A stretch of DNA of 64,000 nt from Magnetovibrio sp. PR-2 (GTDB lineage Bacteria > Pseudomonadota > Alphaproteobacteria > Rhodospirillales > Magnetovibrionaceae): assembly GCF_036689815.1 (NCBI RefSeq), contig NZ_JBAHUR010000003.1, forward strand, positions 124,001-188,000, written 5' to 3'. A program made the position numbers and the translations under genes. This document shows, piece after piece, positions 26,685-36,115 of this stretch. Below the pieces are notes generated by a model. That model was not told the DNA's origin. It was given only the letters and a program-made list of their open reading frames with translations, and ran no database searches. Numbering within the stretch: the stretch's first letter is position 1; each line of letters starts with the position of its first letter.

Positions 26685-27725
26685 GTGAAAGCCAGAATTT
26701 CGACATTTGTGGGCGCAGTTTTGTGTCTGGCCAGTGTAAATGCGCAGGCTGGGAACGAAGGTGGTGTTGTCCAATTCGAAATTGCCAACGAAGACCGCGG
26801 CGTGTTCGCCGACGTGTTCGAGCCCATCTTCGACCCCACCGTTGGCGAGAACACCTCTGACGGTCACCTGTCGTGGGCCTGGCGGATTTCCTATACGCCG
26901 AACCGCACCAATCCCAAATGGTTCCGCCCGATTAAAGAGTACCTGATCTGGAGCAGCGACGACGCCACCGTGCGATCGAGCTCGACACTGCAACAAATGG
27001 CGTTCATGCCGGACGAAACCCGTAAAAACGCTGGGTTTAAAGAACGCCCGCACGCCGGTTTCTTGGCCTATGAAGAACGCCTGTCCTTGGCGGATCCGGT
27101 CGATACCCACTCCCAACGGGTCGATACAGTGGCTATGACGGTGGGCATCGTCGGTCCGCTTTCCGGCGCAGAAGCCGTGCATGAAGTTGTACACGATTGG
27201 GTTGGGCTGACTTCGACCGCGTGGGATGAGTTGGACAATGAACCCGTTATCAACGTTTCTTACGAAGTGGCCGAGCGCTATTTCTTGCTGAAATCGCAGG
27301 CCGATGAAAACTTGGAATTCATGCCGCACGCGCGTGTGGCCTTGGGCAATGCCTTCACATACGGCGCGCTGGGAGGAACCATGCGTGTCGGTGGACACTT
27401 GACCAAAGACAATGGCGCCCCGCGTTTGGGACCGCTTTATAACTCCAATACATTTGCCCAAGACGGTGATTATTGGGCGTGGAACATTTTTGCGGGCTCG
27501 GAAGTGCGTGCAATTGCCCACAACCTGTTCTTGGACGGCAATACGTTTACGGACAACAATCTGTCGGTCAACACCAACCCGCTGGTGGTCGATGTGCAAG
27601 TGGGCTTCGAAGTGGGGTATGGGGCGTCGCGTTTCACGGTCACCAACTTGTGGCGATCAGAAGAGTTTGAAACCCAAGGCGATCCCGATCAATTGCTCAA
27701 AGCCGCGTTTTCTTACGCATTCTAA
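26685..27725 (+). CDS. LpxR-family outer-membrane lipid A 3'-O-deacylase homolog
   Basis: A 346-aa protein with a signal peptide ending in NAQA, many alternating beta strands and a C-terminal aromatic residue (SYAF), as in outer-membrane barrels. The TVGIVGPLSGAEAVHEVVHDW and WDELDNEPVINVSYEV segments match the LpxR/DUF2219 pattern (TxGxxGP, Q/H-x3-H, Gly-Trp-x2-Q). LpxR removes the 3'-acyloxyacyl group of lipid A. The start is GTG at 26685. Enzymatic activity in this protein is inferred. Confidence 0.8.
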   Translation: MKARISTFVGAVLCLASVNAQAGNEGGVVQFEIANEDRGVFADVFEPIFDPTVGENTSDGHLSWAWRISYTPNRTNPKWFRPIKEYLIWSSDDATVRSSSTLQQMAFMPDETRKNAGFKERPHAGFLAYEERLSLADPVDTHSQRVDTVAMTVGIVGPLSGAEAVHEVVHDWVGLTSTAWDELDNEPVINVSYEVAERYFLLKSQADENLEFMPHARVALGNAFTYGALGGTMRVGGHLTKDNGAPRLGPLYNSNTFAQDGDYWAWNIFAGSEVRAIAHNLFLDGNTFTDNNLSVNTNPLVVDVQVGFEVGYGASRFTVTNLWRSEEFETQGDPDQLLKAAFSYAF

Positions 27726-27730
27726 ACAAA

Positions 27731-27760
27731 AAAAGCCCGGAGAATTCTCCGGGCTTTTGA
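27731..27760. terminator. Bidirectional terminator between LpxR-like gene and sodB
   Basis: Perfect palindrome AAAAGCCCGGAGAA / TTCTCCGGGCTTTT (27731-27758). A and T runs on both sides serve the two convergent genes. Confidence 0.92.
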
Positions 27761-27776
27761 TTTATCAAGGGACGCT

Positions 27777-28361
27777 TTAGCCTAAATTGGCGTTGGCGAA
27801 GTCCCAGTTGACCAGATTGTCCAGGAACGAGCTTAAGAAGTCCGGGCGGCGGTTTTGGAAATCCAGATAATATGCGTGCTCCCAAACGTCGCAGCAAATC
27901 AGCGGCGTGTAACCGTCGGTTAGCGGGCACTCGGCGTTGGGGGTTTTGATCACTTCGACTTTGCCGTCTTTGGCTGCCAGCCAGACCCAGCCGCTGCCAA
28001 ATTGTGTGGCCCCTGCGGTTTTGAAGGCTTCGGCAAAATCGTCATAGGACCCAAAGGCTGCGTTGATGGCGTCAGCCACGGCACCGGTCGGCGCGCCGCC
28101 GCCACCGGGCTTCATGGAATTCCAAAAGAACGTGTGGTTCCAGACTTGTGCAGCGTTGTTGAAGACACCGGCCTTGGACGCATCGCCCGCAGTTTCTTTC
28201 ATAATGTCTTCAAGAGACTGATCCGTGTCGCCCACCAAGTTGTTCAAATTGACCACATAGGTGTTGTGGTGTTTGGCGTGGTGGAAATCAAAGGTGTTGG
28301 CCGACATGTGCGGCTCAAGCGCATCTTTTGCATAGGGCAGATCGGGAAGTTCAAAAGCCAT
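27777..28361 (-). CDS. sodB: Superoxide dismutase, Fe type
   Basis: A 194-aa Fe/Mn-family superoxide dismutase. The metal ligands are visible in HHAKHHNTYV, AQVWNHTFFW and DVWEHAYY. The AATQFGSGWVWLA segment, with Gln before FGSGW, fits the Fe-type group. The ATG at 28361 gives the standard MAFELPDLPYAKDALEPH start; the upstream 18-residue extension is rejected. A candidate Irr site lies in its leader. Confidence 0.95.
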   Translation of the reverse strand: MAFELPDLPYAKDALEPHMSANTFDFHHAKHHNTYVVNLNNLVGDTDQSLEDIMKETAGDASKAGVFNNAAQVWNHTFFWNSMKPGGGGAPTGAVADAINAAFGSYDDFAEAFKTAGATQFGSGWVWLAAKDGKVEVIKTPNAECPLTDGYTPLICCDVWEHAYYLDFQNRRPDFLSSFLDNLVNWDFANANLG

Positions 28362-28387
28362 AATGGACCTCATTGCTGTTATGAATG

Positions 28388-28404
28388 TTTGAAACAGTTC
28401 TAAA
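28388..28404 (-). promoter_or_regulatory. Candidate Irr box (iron control element) upstream of sodB
   Basis: Plus-strand TTTGAAACAGTTCTAAA reads TTTAGAACTGTTTCAAA toward sodB. The known alphaproteobacterial Irr motif is about TTTAGAA-N3-TTCTAAA, so 12 of 14 arm positions match. It lies 27-43 bp before the sodB start, where an Fe-enzyme gene would be expected to respond to iron status. Confidence 0.5.
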
Positions 28405-28518
28405 TGACTGTCCAAAAGATGGGGGGTGCCCGCTAAATTTCAATTGGTCATTGTGAAAAGATTGCAATTTTTCGCAAAGGCGTCATCTTCCTTTGTGTAT
28501 AGGCATGAAGGCCCTTTG

Positions 28519-29289
28519 ATGACAGACCCTTTCCCACCCGAAGTCCTGACTTTGAGCCGTATGGACCGCGAGCGTTACTTAACCGCGCTGATGGCCCCTG
28601 GTGGTGTGCAGGACACACTTTTGGCGTTGATCGCCTACAACCAAGAGCTTGCCCACGCCACGTTTGGCGTCAGCGAGCCCATGTTGGGTCAGATCAAACT
28701 GCAATGGTGGATTGACGCCATGCCCCGCATCTATTCTGGAGATCCGCCCAATCATCCTGTGGCCATAGCCTTGGCGGGTGCAGCAGGTGTGCTGGGTGAA
28801 CAGCAAGAGGCATTGCAAAAGCTCGCCGAGGCCCGAACGTTTGAGCTGGAAGCGGGCAAGCCTGCTGATCTAGAGGCCTTGATCCGTTACGCCGAGGCGT
28901 CGGGTGGTGGCTTGCAAGGTATCTGGGCGGCTGTGTTGGGCTTGAAGTCCGAAGCCCAAATCCAGGCGGCTCACCATGTGGGCACCGCCTGGGCCTTGAT
29001 CGGAATAATGCGCGCGTTGCCTTATGTCAAAGACGGCGGACGCGATTTGTTGCCCAAAGGGGTAGGTGTTCGTGATGTTTTGGTCAAAGCTGAAGAACGA
29101 TTAAGCTTAGCGCGCACATGCCGCGTGCCCAAAGCGGCACTTTCATGCGTTCTCTTGTCGCGTTTGGCGGACCGTCATCTCAAGCGCTTAGCCACACTAA
29201 ATTGGGACCCGGCCGTTCAAGAAGAACCCCCGGCTGGTGCGGGGGTCGTGTTGTCGTTGTGGTGGGGGAAACTGAGCGGGCGATTTTAA
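28519..29289 (+). CDS. Squalene/phytoene-synthase-like protein (NDUFAF6-type)
   Basis: A 256-aa all-helical protein with the isoprenyl-synthase fold pattern (DRERYLTALMAP, LIAYNQELAHA, LGQIKLQWWIDAM, AHHVGTAWALIGIMRALPYV). The two DxxxD metal motifs needed for prenyl transfer are absent, as in the NDUFAF6 group, a mitochondrial complex I assembly factor. The ATG at 28519 is chosen because the preceding 31 residues are not conserved in character. Bacterial function is unknown. In many relatives this gene directly follows the Mth938 gene. Confidence 0.82.
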   Translation: MTDPFPPEVLTLSRMDRERYLTALMAPGGVQDTLLALIAYNQELAHATFGVSEPMLGQIKLQWWIDAMPRIYSGDPPNHPVAIALAGAAGVLGEQQEALQKLAEARTFELEAGKPADLEALIRYAEASGGGLQGIWAAVLGLKSEAQIQAAHHVGTAWALIGIMRALPYVKDGGRDLLPKGVGVRDVLVKAEERLSLARTCRVPKAALSCVLLSRLADRHLKRLATLNWDPAVQEEPPAGAGVVLSLWWGKLSGRF

Positions 29290-29291
29290 CG

Positions 29292-31910
29292 TCAGTTCCA
29301 GATGGAAGACGGATCGGCGTTTTCGGTTGGGGGGCCTTCTTCCGCGTCCCCAGACGGTGAAGAGGCCGTCTCGACCCCTTCGGTTTTCAGGACCATGAGT
29401 TCGAGTTGGGACAGGATCGGGAAAATCGGTTTTGCGTGATTGCGATACAGCATAATCACGCCACGCTTGGTGTCTGGGAAGCCTTCATCCTTGGCGTCGT
29501 CGAACTTACGGATTTCAAGATTGACGATGGTGTCCGTTCCGGCCTCGCGGCTCTGCCATATGAAGGTCGGATTGTCTTGGCGCGGCGCCGCCAAGGGGGC
29601 GATTGCGCGATCAATCTTGGTGGTCGGCTGGCCGTAACGTTCCGTGTAATAGCCCACGACTTGTTCAAAGGCGTCTGTGCGGAACAAGGTGTGGTAATTG
29701 ATCGATTGCCCAGCTTCATAGCGCGCAATGGCGCGTGTGCCTTGGTACATGATTGTGTCGACCAAAAAAATCTCTTCCAGCTCGAACGGCCAGTTGATCT
29801 TGTCGGTGCAAAACAGGGTGTTTGGCCCACCTTTTTCCAGGCAGGGACGACGAATGGTGTCTTGGTCCATGAGCCTCAAGCGGTCTTTGTCCAACTCTTT
29901 GCCGATGCCGACATCGATGCCGAGTGTCAGCTCGACATTGTCCAAAGCCTCACCCGTGGCTTTCAGGTCTGCGAGAACAAAAATCTCATCGGGAATGTCC
30001 GCGTTTTCAACCTCTTTAACGTCCCAGCCTTCTTCCCCTTCTCCGTTGGGGGCCAAGAGGTCGGCCAATTCGCCGACATCTTCATTGCCGGACGTCGAGC
30101 TATCCTCAATCAAATCAAACGGGTTGTCGGAACCTGTTGCGTCTGAGGTGGGAGCGTCCGCCTTGGCGGTCTCGTTCGGTCCGTCCAAATCTTCCAGAAG
30201 ATCAGAAATTTCGGGCTCTTTTGCATCATCGAGCAGAGCAAAGGGGTTGTCGTCTCCAGCGGCTTGGGCCCCCTTATTTCCGTCTTCGGCCAGAATTGCG
30301 TCTTGAGCCTCTCCAAACGAAATCGGGCGGTCCTTTAACAATATCTCACGTAGGGCCGTTTCATCTTCTTCACCGGTCAACTCTTGCCCGGTGACGAGGC
30401 TCAGTCCCAAGAAATCCAAAAGAAGAGGGTCTACCCCACCGCCAAATGGGAGAGATGGGTTATAGGCTCTGCCGGGCACGCCCGGGGCTTCTTTGATGTC
30501 CAACTCGTCACCGGCATATAGGTCATCTTCCGGTGCGCCAAATGGATTGTCTTCTTCTGCATTGGATGAGGGCGTGGGGGTGGGCTCATCCACTTCATCG
30601 TCGATGGTGAGGTCGCCAAAGGCATCCTCGTTGGCAGGGAGCGGTGCGCCTGAGCTCGACGGCGATGAGACGGAATATGCCGGCAAGCTGGATCCGTCAT
30701 GCGGCAAAGCGGCAATCTCTTCCGGGGTCAGGTTGGCAATTCCCTCGATCGGAGGGAGTTCCTTGGCCAGTTCTTCGGGGGTTATGGGCACAGCCGGGCC
30801 TTTGATGATTTCGTTGCCACGCTCTTCATCAAGTTGTTTGAGCTGCAACTGAATTTCTTCATCCGAAACGGCGCCTTCGTTGCTTGTTTCACGTTTTTTG
30901 TGAACCACGCCTGTGATGTTGGGCGGTTTGAAGAAATCGCCGAAGGTCGTGAAAAAGCGCTTAAAGGCCGAGGCTTTTTCAACCGGCGCCAAGTCTGCTT
31001 CTACGTCGGGTGTCTCCACAAAGTCGTCAGCAGGCAAAGTGGCTTCGGCTTGGATGTTCAGTTCAAAGGGTTTTGACGTTGGCGTGTCGGCCAAGACGTC
31101 TTGAGCTTTGTCGACCACTTCCACATCCGGCGTGGGCGGGCTTTGGGGCTCGTTTTCGGCGCTCAGAGCTTTCGGCGGTTCATCAAACCCTTCCAGACCA
31201 TCACCAAAGGGCACTGCCTCAGCTGGCATGGCTTGCGGCTCTTGAATTTCGCCAAGGACTGGAAGTTCGCTTGTCGCTTGTTCTGTGCTGAACGGGTCAA
31301 TGGCGGGTTCTGGTGTCGGGGTAACGGCGAATGGGTCCTCGATCACCGTTTCAACGGGCGCGGGTGCGGGCGGCGGCGGCGCTTCGCCCAACACGTCATC
31401 CAGCTCGTTCAATTCGGCGGAACCATTTGGGGTTTCGTCTTGTGTTTGAGCCAATTCCTCAGGGCTGGGTGCCGGCTGCACAGGGGTGCCGCTCAACGCC
31501 GCTTGTTTGGCGTTTCGAACGGAAATCAGGTAGTGCGCAATGTTGAAAAAGCCGCGGCTGATGGCAAGGTCCACGGGTTGGGTACCGGTGAAGTCGCGGG
31601 CTTCGACATCTGCGCCCTTTTGCACAGCGCTTTTAACGCCGCCCAAATCTTGGTTTTCTATGGCCAAAAACAGCTCTTGGGTCAGGGCTTCGCTGGTGCT
31701 GACGCTCGATTGCGCATGGGCCGTGCTGGGCGTCAATACACCTGGCGTGGAGAAAGGGCCAACTGACAGGGCCAAAAGGCACGTTGTGCACAACAGTTTG
31801 CGTCCAGGCCATGCTGAAAAACGGCCTGGTGCAGTATCCAAATTTGGCGTGTTCTTGTGCTTCACGTTTAGCGTCACGGTCGTTTGATTTTTTCCCAAAG
31901 AATCCGACAT
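29292..31910 (-). CDS. Large exported ankyrin-repeat protein with acidic disordered middle
   Basis: An 872-aa protein. It has a long N-terminal signal region (hydrophobic about 39-50, cleavage near AHAQ at 66) and two or three ankyrin-like repeats (about 75-130: LFLAIENQDLGGVKSAVQKGADVEARDFTG). A roughly 500-residue Pro/Glu/Asp-rich disordered region follows, then a folded C-terminal domain (about 640-830) with a Cys pair (RPCLEKGG...FC) and YYTERYGQPTTKID. The disordered part repeats D-N-P-F or D-P-F motifs (EDNPFGAPED, DDNPFALLDD, SDNPFDLIED). No family name is recognised for the C-terminal domain. It is probably periplasmic. The last bases lie next to the preceding convergent gene. Confidence 0.82.
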   Translation of the reverse strand: MSDSLGKNQTTVTLNVKHKNTPNLDTAPGRFSAWPGRKLLCTTCLLALSVGPFSTPGVLTPSTAHAQSSVSTSEALTQELFLAIENQDLGGVKSAVQKGADVEARDFTGTQPVDLAISRGFFNIAHYLISVRNAKQAALSGTPVQPAPSPEELAQTQDETPNGSAELNELDDVLGEAPPPPAPAPVETVIEDPFAVTPTPEPAIDPFSTEQATSELPVLGEIQEPQAMPAEAVPFGDGLEGFDEPPKALSAENEPQSPPTPDVEVVDKAQDVLADTPTSKPFELNIQAEATLPADDFVETPDVEADLAPVEKASAFKRFFTTFGDFFKPPNITGVVHKKRETSNEGAVSDEEIQLQLKQLDEERGNEIIKGPAVPITPEELAKELPPIEGIANLTPEEIAALPHDGSSLPAYSVSSPSSSGAPLPANEDAFGDLTIDDEVDEPTPTPSSNAEEDNPFGAPEDDLYAGDELDIKEAPGVPGRAYNPSLPFGGGVDPLLLDFLGLSLVTGQELTGEEDETALREILLKDRPISFGEAQDAILAEDGNKGAQAAGDDNPFALLDDAKEPEISDLLEDLDGPNETAKADAPTSDATGSDNPFDLIEDSSTSGNEDVGELADLLAPNGEGEEGWDVKEVENADIPDEIFVLADLKATGEALDNVELTLGIDVGIGKELDKDRLRLMDQDTIRRPCLEKGGPNTLFCTDKINWPFELEEIFLVDTIMYQGTRAIARYEAGQSINYHTLFRTDAFEQVVGYYTERYGQPTTKIDRAIAPLAAPRQDNPTFIWQSREAGTDTIVNLEIRKFDDAKDEGFPDTKRGVIMLYRNHAKPIFPILSQLELMVLKTEGVETASSPSGDAEEGPPTENADPSSIWN

Positions 31911-32020
31911 CTAGCCTGCCCCAAATATATATGCCAAATTCTTGCTATTGCTATACCACGAAGTGCAGGCGAACGGCCTAAAAAAGTGAACCTAACATAA
32001 CAGAGTAAAGGGGCTTGGTT

Positions 32021-32923
32021 GTGAATAAGTTAATGAAAAATATGAGTTTTGCACTCATTTTCACGTTTGTGACTTTCACCGCTGCCAAAGCCCAGAATAT
32101 TCAGATCACGAATGCGGACGGCTTGGTGCTCAATGCGAGTCTCGAGTTAGCCGAAGGCAAGGCCGTTAACGACCGTATCATTTTGCTGACCCACGGCACG
32201 TTGGCGCACAACAAAATGGAAATTATCGCAACTTTGCAAACGCTGTTGGCGGAGCGGGGCTATAGCTCGCTGGCACCAACCCTCAGCCTCGGCGTCAGTG
32301 ATCGAACGGGCATGTTTGACTGCAAAACGCCTGCGGTGCACCAACACTATGACGCCATGGACGAAATTGGTTTGTGGGTGAACTGGTTGAAGGGCGAAGG
32401 GGCAACAGACATTGTCTTGGCCGGGCATTCGCGCGGTGGAAATCAAACGGCATGGTATGGCGCGCGTGAAAATGAACAGGTCGTGTCTAAAATTATTTTG
32501 ATCGCACCCGCAATCTGGACGCAAGAGCGCGCGGCCCAAAGCTTCCAAAAACGCCACACCAAGGCCCTATCAGATGTTTTAGCCCAAGCGCAGGCCTTGG
32601 TGGACGCTGGCAAGGGGGCGGCGTTTATGGCGGGGGCAGGGTATCTCTATTGTCCTGGCGCGGATATCACAGCCGAAGCCTTCATAAGCTATTACGAAAC
32701 CGATGCGCGGCGTCATACGCCAGAACTGATGGGGATGATGTCTAAACCGACATTGGTCATCGCCGGGACGGAGGACACCATCGTCAAGGGCTTGATCGAA
32801 GAGGTCCAACCGCTTGCGGATGCCGGCAAAGTGGTGCTTTCCGTCATTGAAGACGCGGATCACTTTTTCCTCGATTTTTATGCCGAGGATGCGGCCGACG
32901 CGATTGCTGAGTTTTTGCAATAA
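32021..32923 (+). CDS. Exported alpha/beta hydrolase
   Basis: A 300-aa protein with an N-terminal signal peptide (ending near AAKAQ). Its alpha/beta-hydrolase core has an oxyanion region LLTHGTLAHNKMEI, the nucleophile elbow GHSRGG, an Asp region (IAGTEDTIV) and a terminal catalytic His in IEDADHFF. The start is GTG at 32021, with an AAAGGGG ribosome site 7 nt upstream. The substrate is unknown; it resembles uncharacterised dienelactone-hydrolase or lipase-like exported proteins. Confidence 0.82.
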   Translation: MNKLMKNMSFALIFTFVTFTAAKAQNIQITNADGLVLNASLELAEGKAVNDRIILLTHGTLAHNKMEIIATLQTLLAERGYSSLAPTLSLGVSDRTGMFDCKTPAVHQHYDAMDEIGLWVNWLKGEGATDIVLAGHSRGGNQTAWYGARENEQVVSKIILIAPAIWTQERAAQSFQKRHTKALSDVLAQAQALVDAGKGAAFMAGAGYLYCPGADITAEAFISYYETDARRHTPELMGMMSKPTLVIAGTEDTIVKGLIEEVQPLADAGKVVLSVIEDADHFFLDFYAEDAADAIAEFLQ

Positions 32924-33691
32924 TCAGGAATAACCCAGACGCTCCAAAGTCTTGGCGCACGTGGTTTCAATGTACTTGAGATCTTCGTCTTGCCATTCGA
33001 TCTTGGTGCTGTCCATGGCTTGGGGAACGATCACGCCTTCAATTTTGTTGGGGGGGATCAGGCTGGTGGGCGCGCACCCAATGGCGTCTGCTCCCAGCTT
33101 TTTCACTGTGCCTTCATAATCATCACGCAGATCTTCGTAGCGCACCAAGTGGATCCCTTTGCCGCGCGATCCGTACTTTTCAGCCAGATCGAACCAGCCG
33201 TTCACGTGCCTGTCCCATCGGTGCAACATATTTTCAGCTTGATACATTTGATAGCGCATCAAGTGGCCCTCGGGTTGGGCACGCATCATGTCTGCGGGCG
33301 TGGGGCAGACGGGGCCTTCGTGCCACGTGTAGTTCTTCAACAAGCGCCACATGGAATGCATCACATCGCGCGGATGGCGGTAGATGTAGAGTATTGCGCA
33401 CGTGTCCACAGCGGTTTCGATCACGGGCTCAAGAAAATCGGCAGAATGGTGACTTTTTAGAACGTTTGCCACGTTGTGCTGTTTGATTTGGTTGAAAAAC
33501 TCAAGAATGGCTTCGGGCGCAAAGAAGTTGATGTTCACCGTGTACGTATCAACGTCCAAACGATTGTCGACCGGTAAATAATTGAAAGATGCACTCAGGG
33601 TGTTGATCAAAAAATGGGTGCCGGAGCGTTCATGGCTGATAACAGCGGCTGTTGGCCGGACCATGCCGGGCTGAAAGACTTGGACTTCCAT
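32924..33691 (-). CDS. Sulfotransferase-domain protein
   Basis: A 255-aa P-loop sulfotransferase. The 5'-phosphosulfate-binding loop appears as SHERSGTHFLINTL, and the 3'-phosphate-binding segment as YIYRHPRDVMHSMW. VRYEDLRDDYEGTVKKL is the usual later motif. PAPS would be the donor; the acceptor is unknown. ATG 33691 is preferred over TTG 33700 because AAGGGA lies 9 nt upstream. It ends directly against the convergent hydrolase gene. Confidence 0.85.
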   Translation of the reverse strand: MEVQVFQPGMVRPTAAVISHERSGTHFLINTLSASFNYLPVDNRLDVDTYTVNINFFAPEAILEFFNQIKQHNVANVLKSHHSADFLEPVIETAVDTCAILYIYRHPRDVMHSMWRLLKNYTWHEGPVCPTPADMMRAQPEGHLMRYQMYQAENMLHRWDRHVNGWFDLAEKYGSRGKGIHLVRYEDLRDDYEGTVKKLGADAIGCAPTSLIPPNKIEGVIVPQAMDSTKIEWQDEDLKYIETTCAKTLERLGYS

Positions 33692-33754
33692 AGAAAACAA
33701 TCCCTTGAAACTGATGTTGAGGGATTATTGATCGATTCTGAATCAAAAAACCAG

Positions 33755-35137
33755 TCAAGAGTGCTGATTTTTCCAGTCTTCGACGGCCTCAAGGGCTCGG
33801 GCGCAAACAGCGGCTTTGCGGGCTTTTTTGCGCTCGGACTTCTTCAAACGCTTGCCTTTGAGTTCTGGCGGGCGCTCGTCGATTTCGGCCGGGGGAAACA
33901 GGCCGAAGTTGATGTTCATGGGTTGGTAGTTTTCAGCGTCCGCAGCACCTGTCACATGGCCCAACAGCGCGCCCAAAGCCGTAATGCCCGGCGGCGGGGT
34001 GATGGACAGCTCCAAACGTTCGCGACTTGCGAACAATCCGGCCAAAAGGCCGATGGCCGTACTTTCCACATAGCCTTCACAGCCTGTGATTTGCCCGGCA
34101 AAGCGGATGGAGGGCCGCGATTTCAAGCGCAGATGTTCGTCCAACAGCTCGGGACTTTTGATGAACGTGTTTCTGTGCATGCCGCCCAAACGGGCAAATT
34201 CGGCATTTTCCAGCCCTGGAATGGTGCAAAAAATACGTTTTTGCTCGCCATACGTCAGCTTGGTTTGAAACCCCACCATGTTCCAAAGTGTGCCCAAGTC
34301 GTTGTCTTGGCGCAGCTGGACGATGGCGTAGGCCCGCCGGTCAGGATTGTTGGGATCGGTGAGACCCACGGGCTTCATCGGGCCAAAGGTCAAGGTTTCG
34401 CGCCCGCGTTCGGCCATGACTTCGATGGGCAGGCAGCCTTCGAAATACGGGGTGTCTTGTTCCCAGCCCTTGAAGCTTTGTTTTTCGGCGGCCAGGATTT
34501 CGTCAATGAAGGCCTGATACTGCTCTTTGTTCATGGCGCAGTTGATGTAATCGGTGCCGGTGCCCTTGTCATAGCGCGATTGGAACCAGGCTTTGTCGAA
34601 ATCGATGCTGTCTTTGTAGACGATGGGCGCAATGGCGTCGAAGAACGACATGTGCTCAGCCCCTGTGAGCTCCCGAATAGAACCGGACAGAGCGTCAGAG
34701 GTGAGCGGGCCACTGGCGACGATGACGTCAAAACCGTCCAGCGCGTTTAAGTCCTGGACCTCTTCACGATCAATGGTGATCAAATCGTGATCTTTGAGCG
34801 CGGTTTCGACGCTGGCGGAAAAGCCGTCACGGTCCACGGCCAATGCGCCGCCTGCGGGGACGCGGTTTTCATCCGCCGCCTGCATAATCAACGATCCCAT
34901 CCGCCGCATTTCTTCGTGCAGTAGGCCCACGGCGTTGGCCGTGTGGTCGTTGGCGCGCAAAGAGTTTGAACACACCAGCTCTGCCAAGCCACCGCTTTGG
35001 TGGGCGGGGGTCATTTTGTTGGGGCGCATTTCGTGCAGCACCACGGGAATGCCCGCCTGTGCAATTTGCCAAGCGGCTTCAGAACCGGCCAAGCCGCCGC
35101 CGATCACGTGAATAGGGGATGAAGATGTATCAGTCAT
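33755..35137 (-). CDS. trmFO: tRNA m5U54 methyltransferase, folate/FAD dependent
   Basis: A 460-aa flavoprotein that methylates uracil-54 of tRNA using 5,10-methylenetetrahydrofolate. FAD-binding [16 protein letters not shown], the [11 protein letters not shown] segment with its conserved Cys, and [10 protein letters not shown]-type C-terminal motif ([10 protein letters not shown]) are diagnostic. Length is typical. It is divergent from the rhodanese gene. Confidence 0.96.
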   Translation of the reverse strand: MTDTSSSPIHVIGGGLAGSEAAWQIAQAGIPVVLHEMRPNKMTPAHQSGGLAELVCSNSLRANDHTANAVGLLHEEMRRMGSLIMQAADENRVPAGGALAVDRDGFSASVETALKDHDLITIDREEVQDLNALDGFDVIVASGPLTSDALSGSIRELTGAEHMSFFDAIAPIVYKDSIDFDKAWFQSRYDKGTGTDYINCAMNKEQYQAFIDEILAAEKQSFKGWEQDTPYFEGCLPIEVMAERGRETLTFGPMKPVGLTDPNNPDRRAYAIVQLRQDNDLGTLWNMVGFQTKLTYGEQKRIFCTIPGLENAEFARLGGMHRNTFIKSPELLDEHLRLKSRPSIRFAGQITGCEGYVESTAIGLLAGLFASRERLELSITPPPGITALGALLGHVTGAADAENYQPMNINFGLFPPAEIDERPPELKGKRLKKSERKKARKAAVCARALEAVEDWKNQHS

Positions 35138-35258
35138 GGGGCCCTACATAGTCCCCTTAGGCGCACCTTGCAACGGTTGCGTGACTTGACAGAACGGTGG
35201 GTTGGAGGCTACCTCAAAGGCAAAACAGTGAGACCAAAACTGGGAGAGGGCCACAAAC

Positions 35259-35702
35259 GTGGAAAATTTCGAGACCGACACATTCAAATTCGTTTTAATC
35301 GCCGTCATGGCGTTTGTGTTTTTGCGTTTTCTGCCGCGCATCAAGGCGAAGATGCTGGGCATTCCGTTCGTCAGCACCGATGACGTCAAACGGCGTATGG
35401 ATGCGGGCGAAAACTTGTTGGTTATTGATGTGCGCACGGCAGGTGAATTTACCGGAAATCTGGGCCATATCCCGGGGGCATTGAACCTAGATGCCTCAGC
35501 CCTTCATGTGAAGCTCAAGGATTTGGGCGAGCAGTTGGAGCCCTATAAAAACGATCCCATCGTTGTGACGTGCCGCACCGACAACCGCTCACCGGGCGCG
35601 GCGCGGGTTTTGTTCCAAAATGGTTTCAAGAACTTGATGATTATGGGCGGGGGTATGAGCCGCTGGAATCGGGCAGGCTATCCTGTAGCTTATAAAACTT
35701 AA
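35259..35702 (+). CDS. Membrane-anchored rhodanese-domain protein
   Basis: A 147-aa protein with an N-terminal hydrophobic helix (about 9-26, FKFVLIAVMAFVFLRFLP) and a rhodanese domain (about 44-143: LLVIDVRTAGEFTGNLGHIPGALNL). The active-site loop is CRTDNRS, so the catalytic Cys is present. It may transfer sulfane sulfur at the membrane. The start is GTG at 35259 with GGGAGAGG upstream. Its stop overlaps the end of the convergent hemerythrin gene by four bases. Confidence 0.88.
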   Translation: MENFETDTFKFVLIAVMAFVFLRFLPRIKAKMLGIPFVSTDDVKRRMDAGENLLVIDVRTAGEFTGNLGHIPGALNLDASALHVKLKDLGEQLEPYKNDPIVVTCRTDNRSPGAARVLFQNGFKNLMIMGGGMSRWNRAGYPVAYKT

Positions 35703-36115
35703 TCGTCTTCACGCCGGATGAAGTCGCGGATGCCCATGTCAGTGTGCATGATGTGGCGCAACACCCAGACCTGAACCATGCTGACCAAGCCTTTCCAGTC
35801 TTCAATCCCTTTGCCGTCCAAGACGTCAGAAGCAATGGCATCGATTTCTTTGCGCAAGTCGTTATGCTCAAGAATATGGGCGTCTAGGTCCGGATAGCCA
35901 ATGTTATGCATGACGCGTTCTTCGTAGGCGAAGTGATCCAAAGCGTGATCAACCAAAGCCTTGAACGCCGTTTGCTTTTCGCTGAGAGGAACATCGTCCG
36001 TCGATAAGACATTGAGCAGTTCTTGCGACAAGTCAATCAGCTCTTTGTGCTGTTCGTCAATGGAAACGATATCAACGGAAAACTTATCCGACCACTCAAG
36101 GGTTTGTATCGTCAT
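35699..36115 (-). CDS. Bacteriohemerythrin
   Basis: A 138-aa single-domain di-iron O2-binding protein. All ligand motifs are visible: DEQHKEL, HFAYEERVM, H-x3-H-type HILEHNDL, and HIMHTD. Length is typical. Probable roles are O2 storage, delivery or sensing, relevant to a microaerophilic lifestyle (inference). Ribosome site GAAGGAG precedes the ATG. It is divergent from the CYTH-CHAD gene. Confidence 0.93.
   Translation of the reverse strand: MTIQTLEWSDKFSVDIVSIDEQHKELIDLSQELLNVLSTDDVPLSEKQTAFKALVDHALDHFAYEERVMHNIGYPDLDAHILEHNDLRKEIDAIASDVLDGKGIEDWKGLVSMVQVWVLRHIMHTDMGIRDFIRREDD

Noticed and set aside
33614-34750. 378-codon open frame on the plus strand
   Set aside because: Antisense to trmFO and the start of the sulfotransferase; no recognisable motif.
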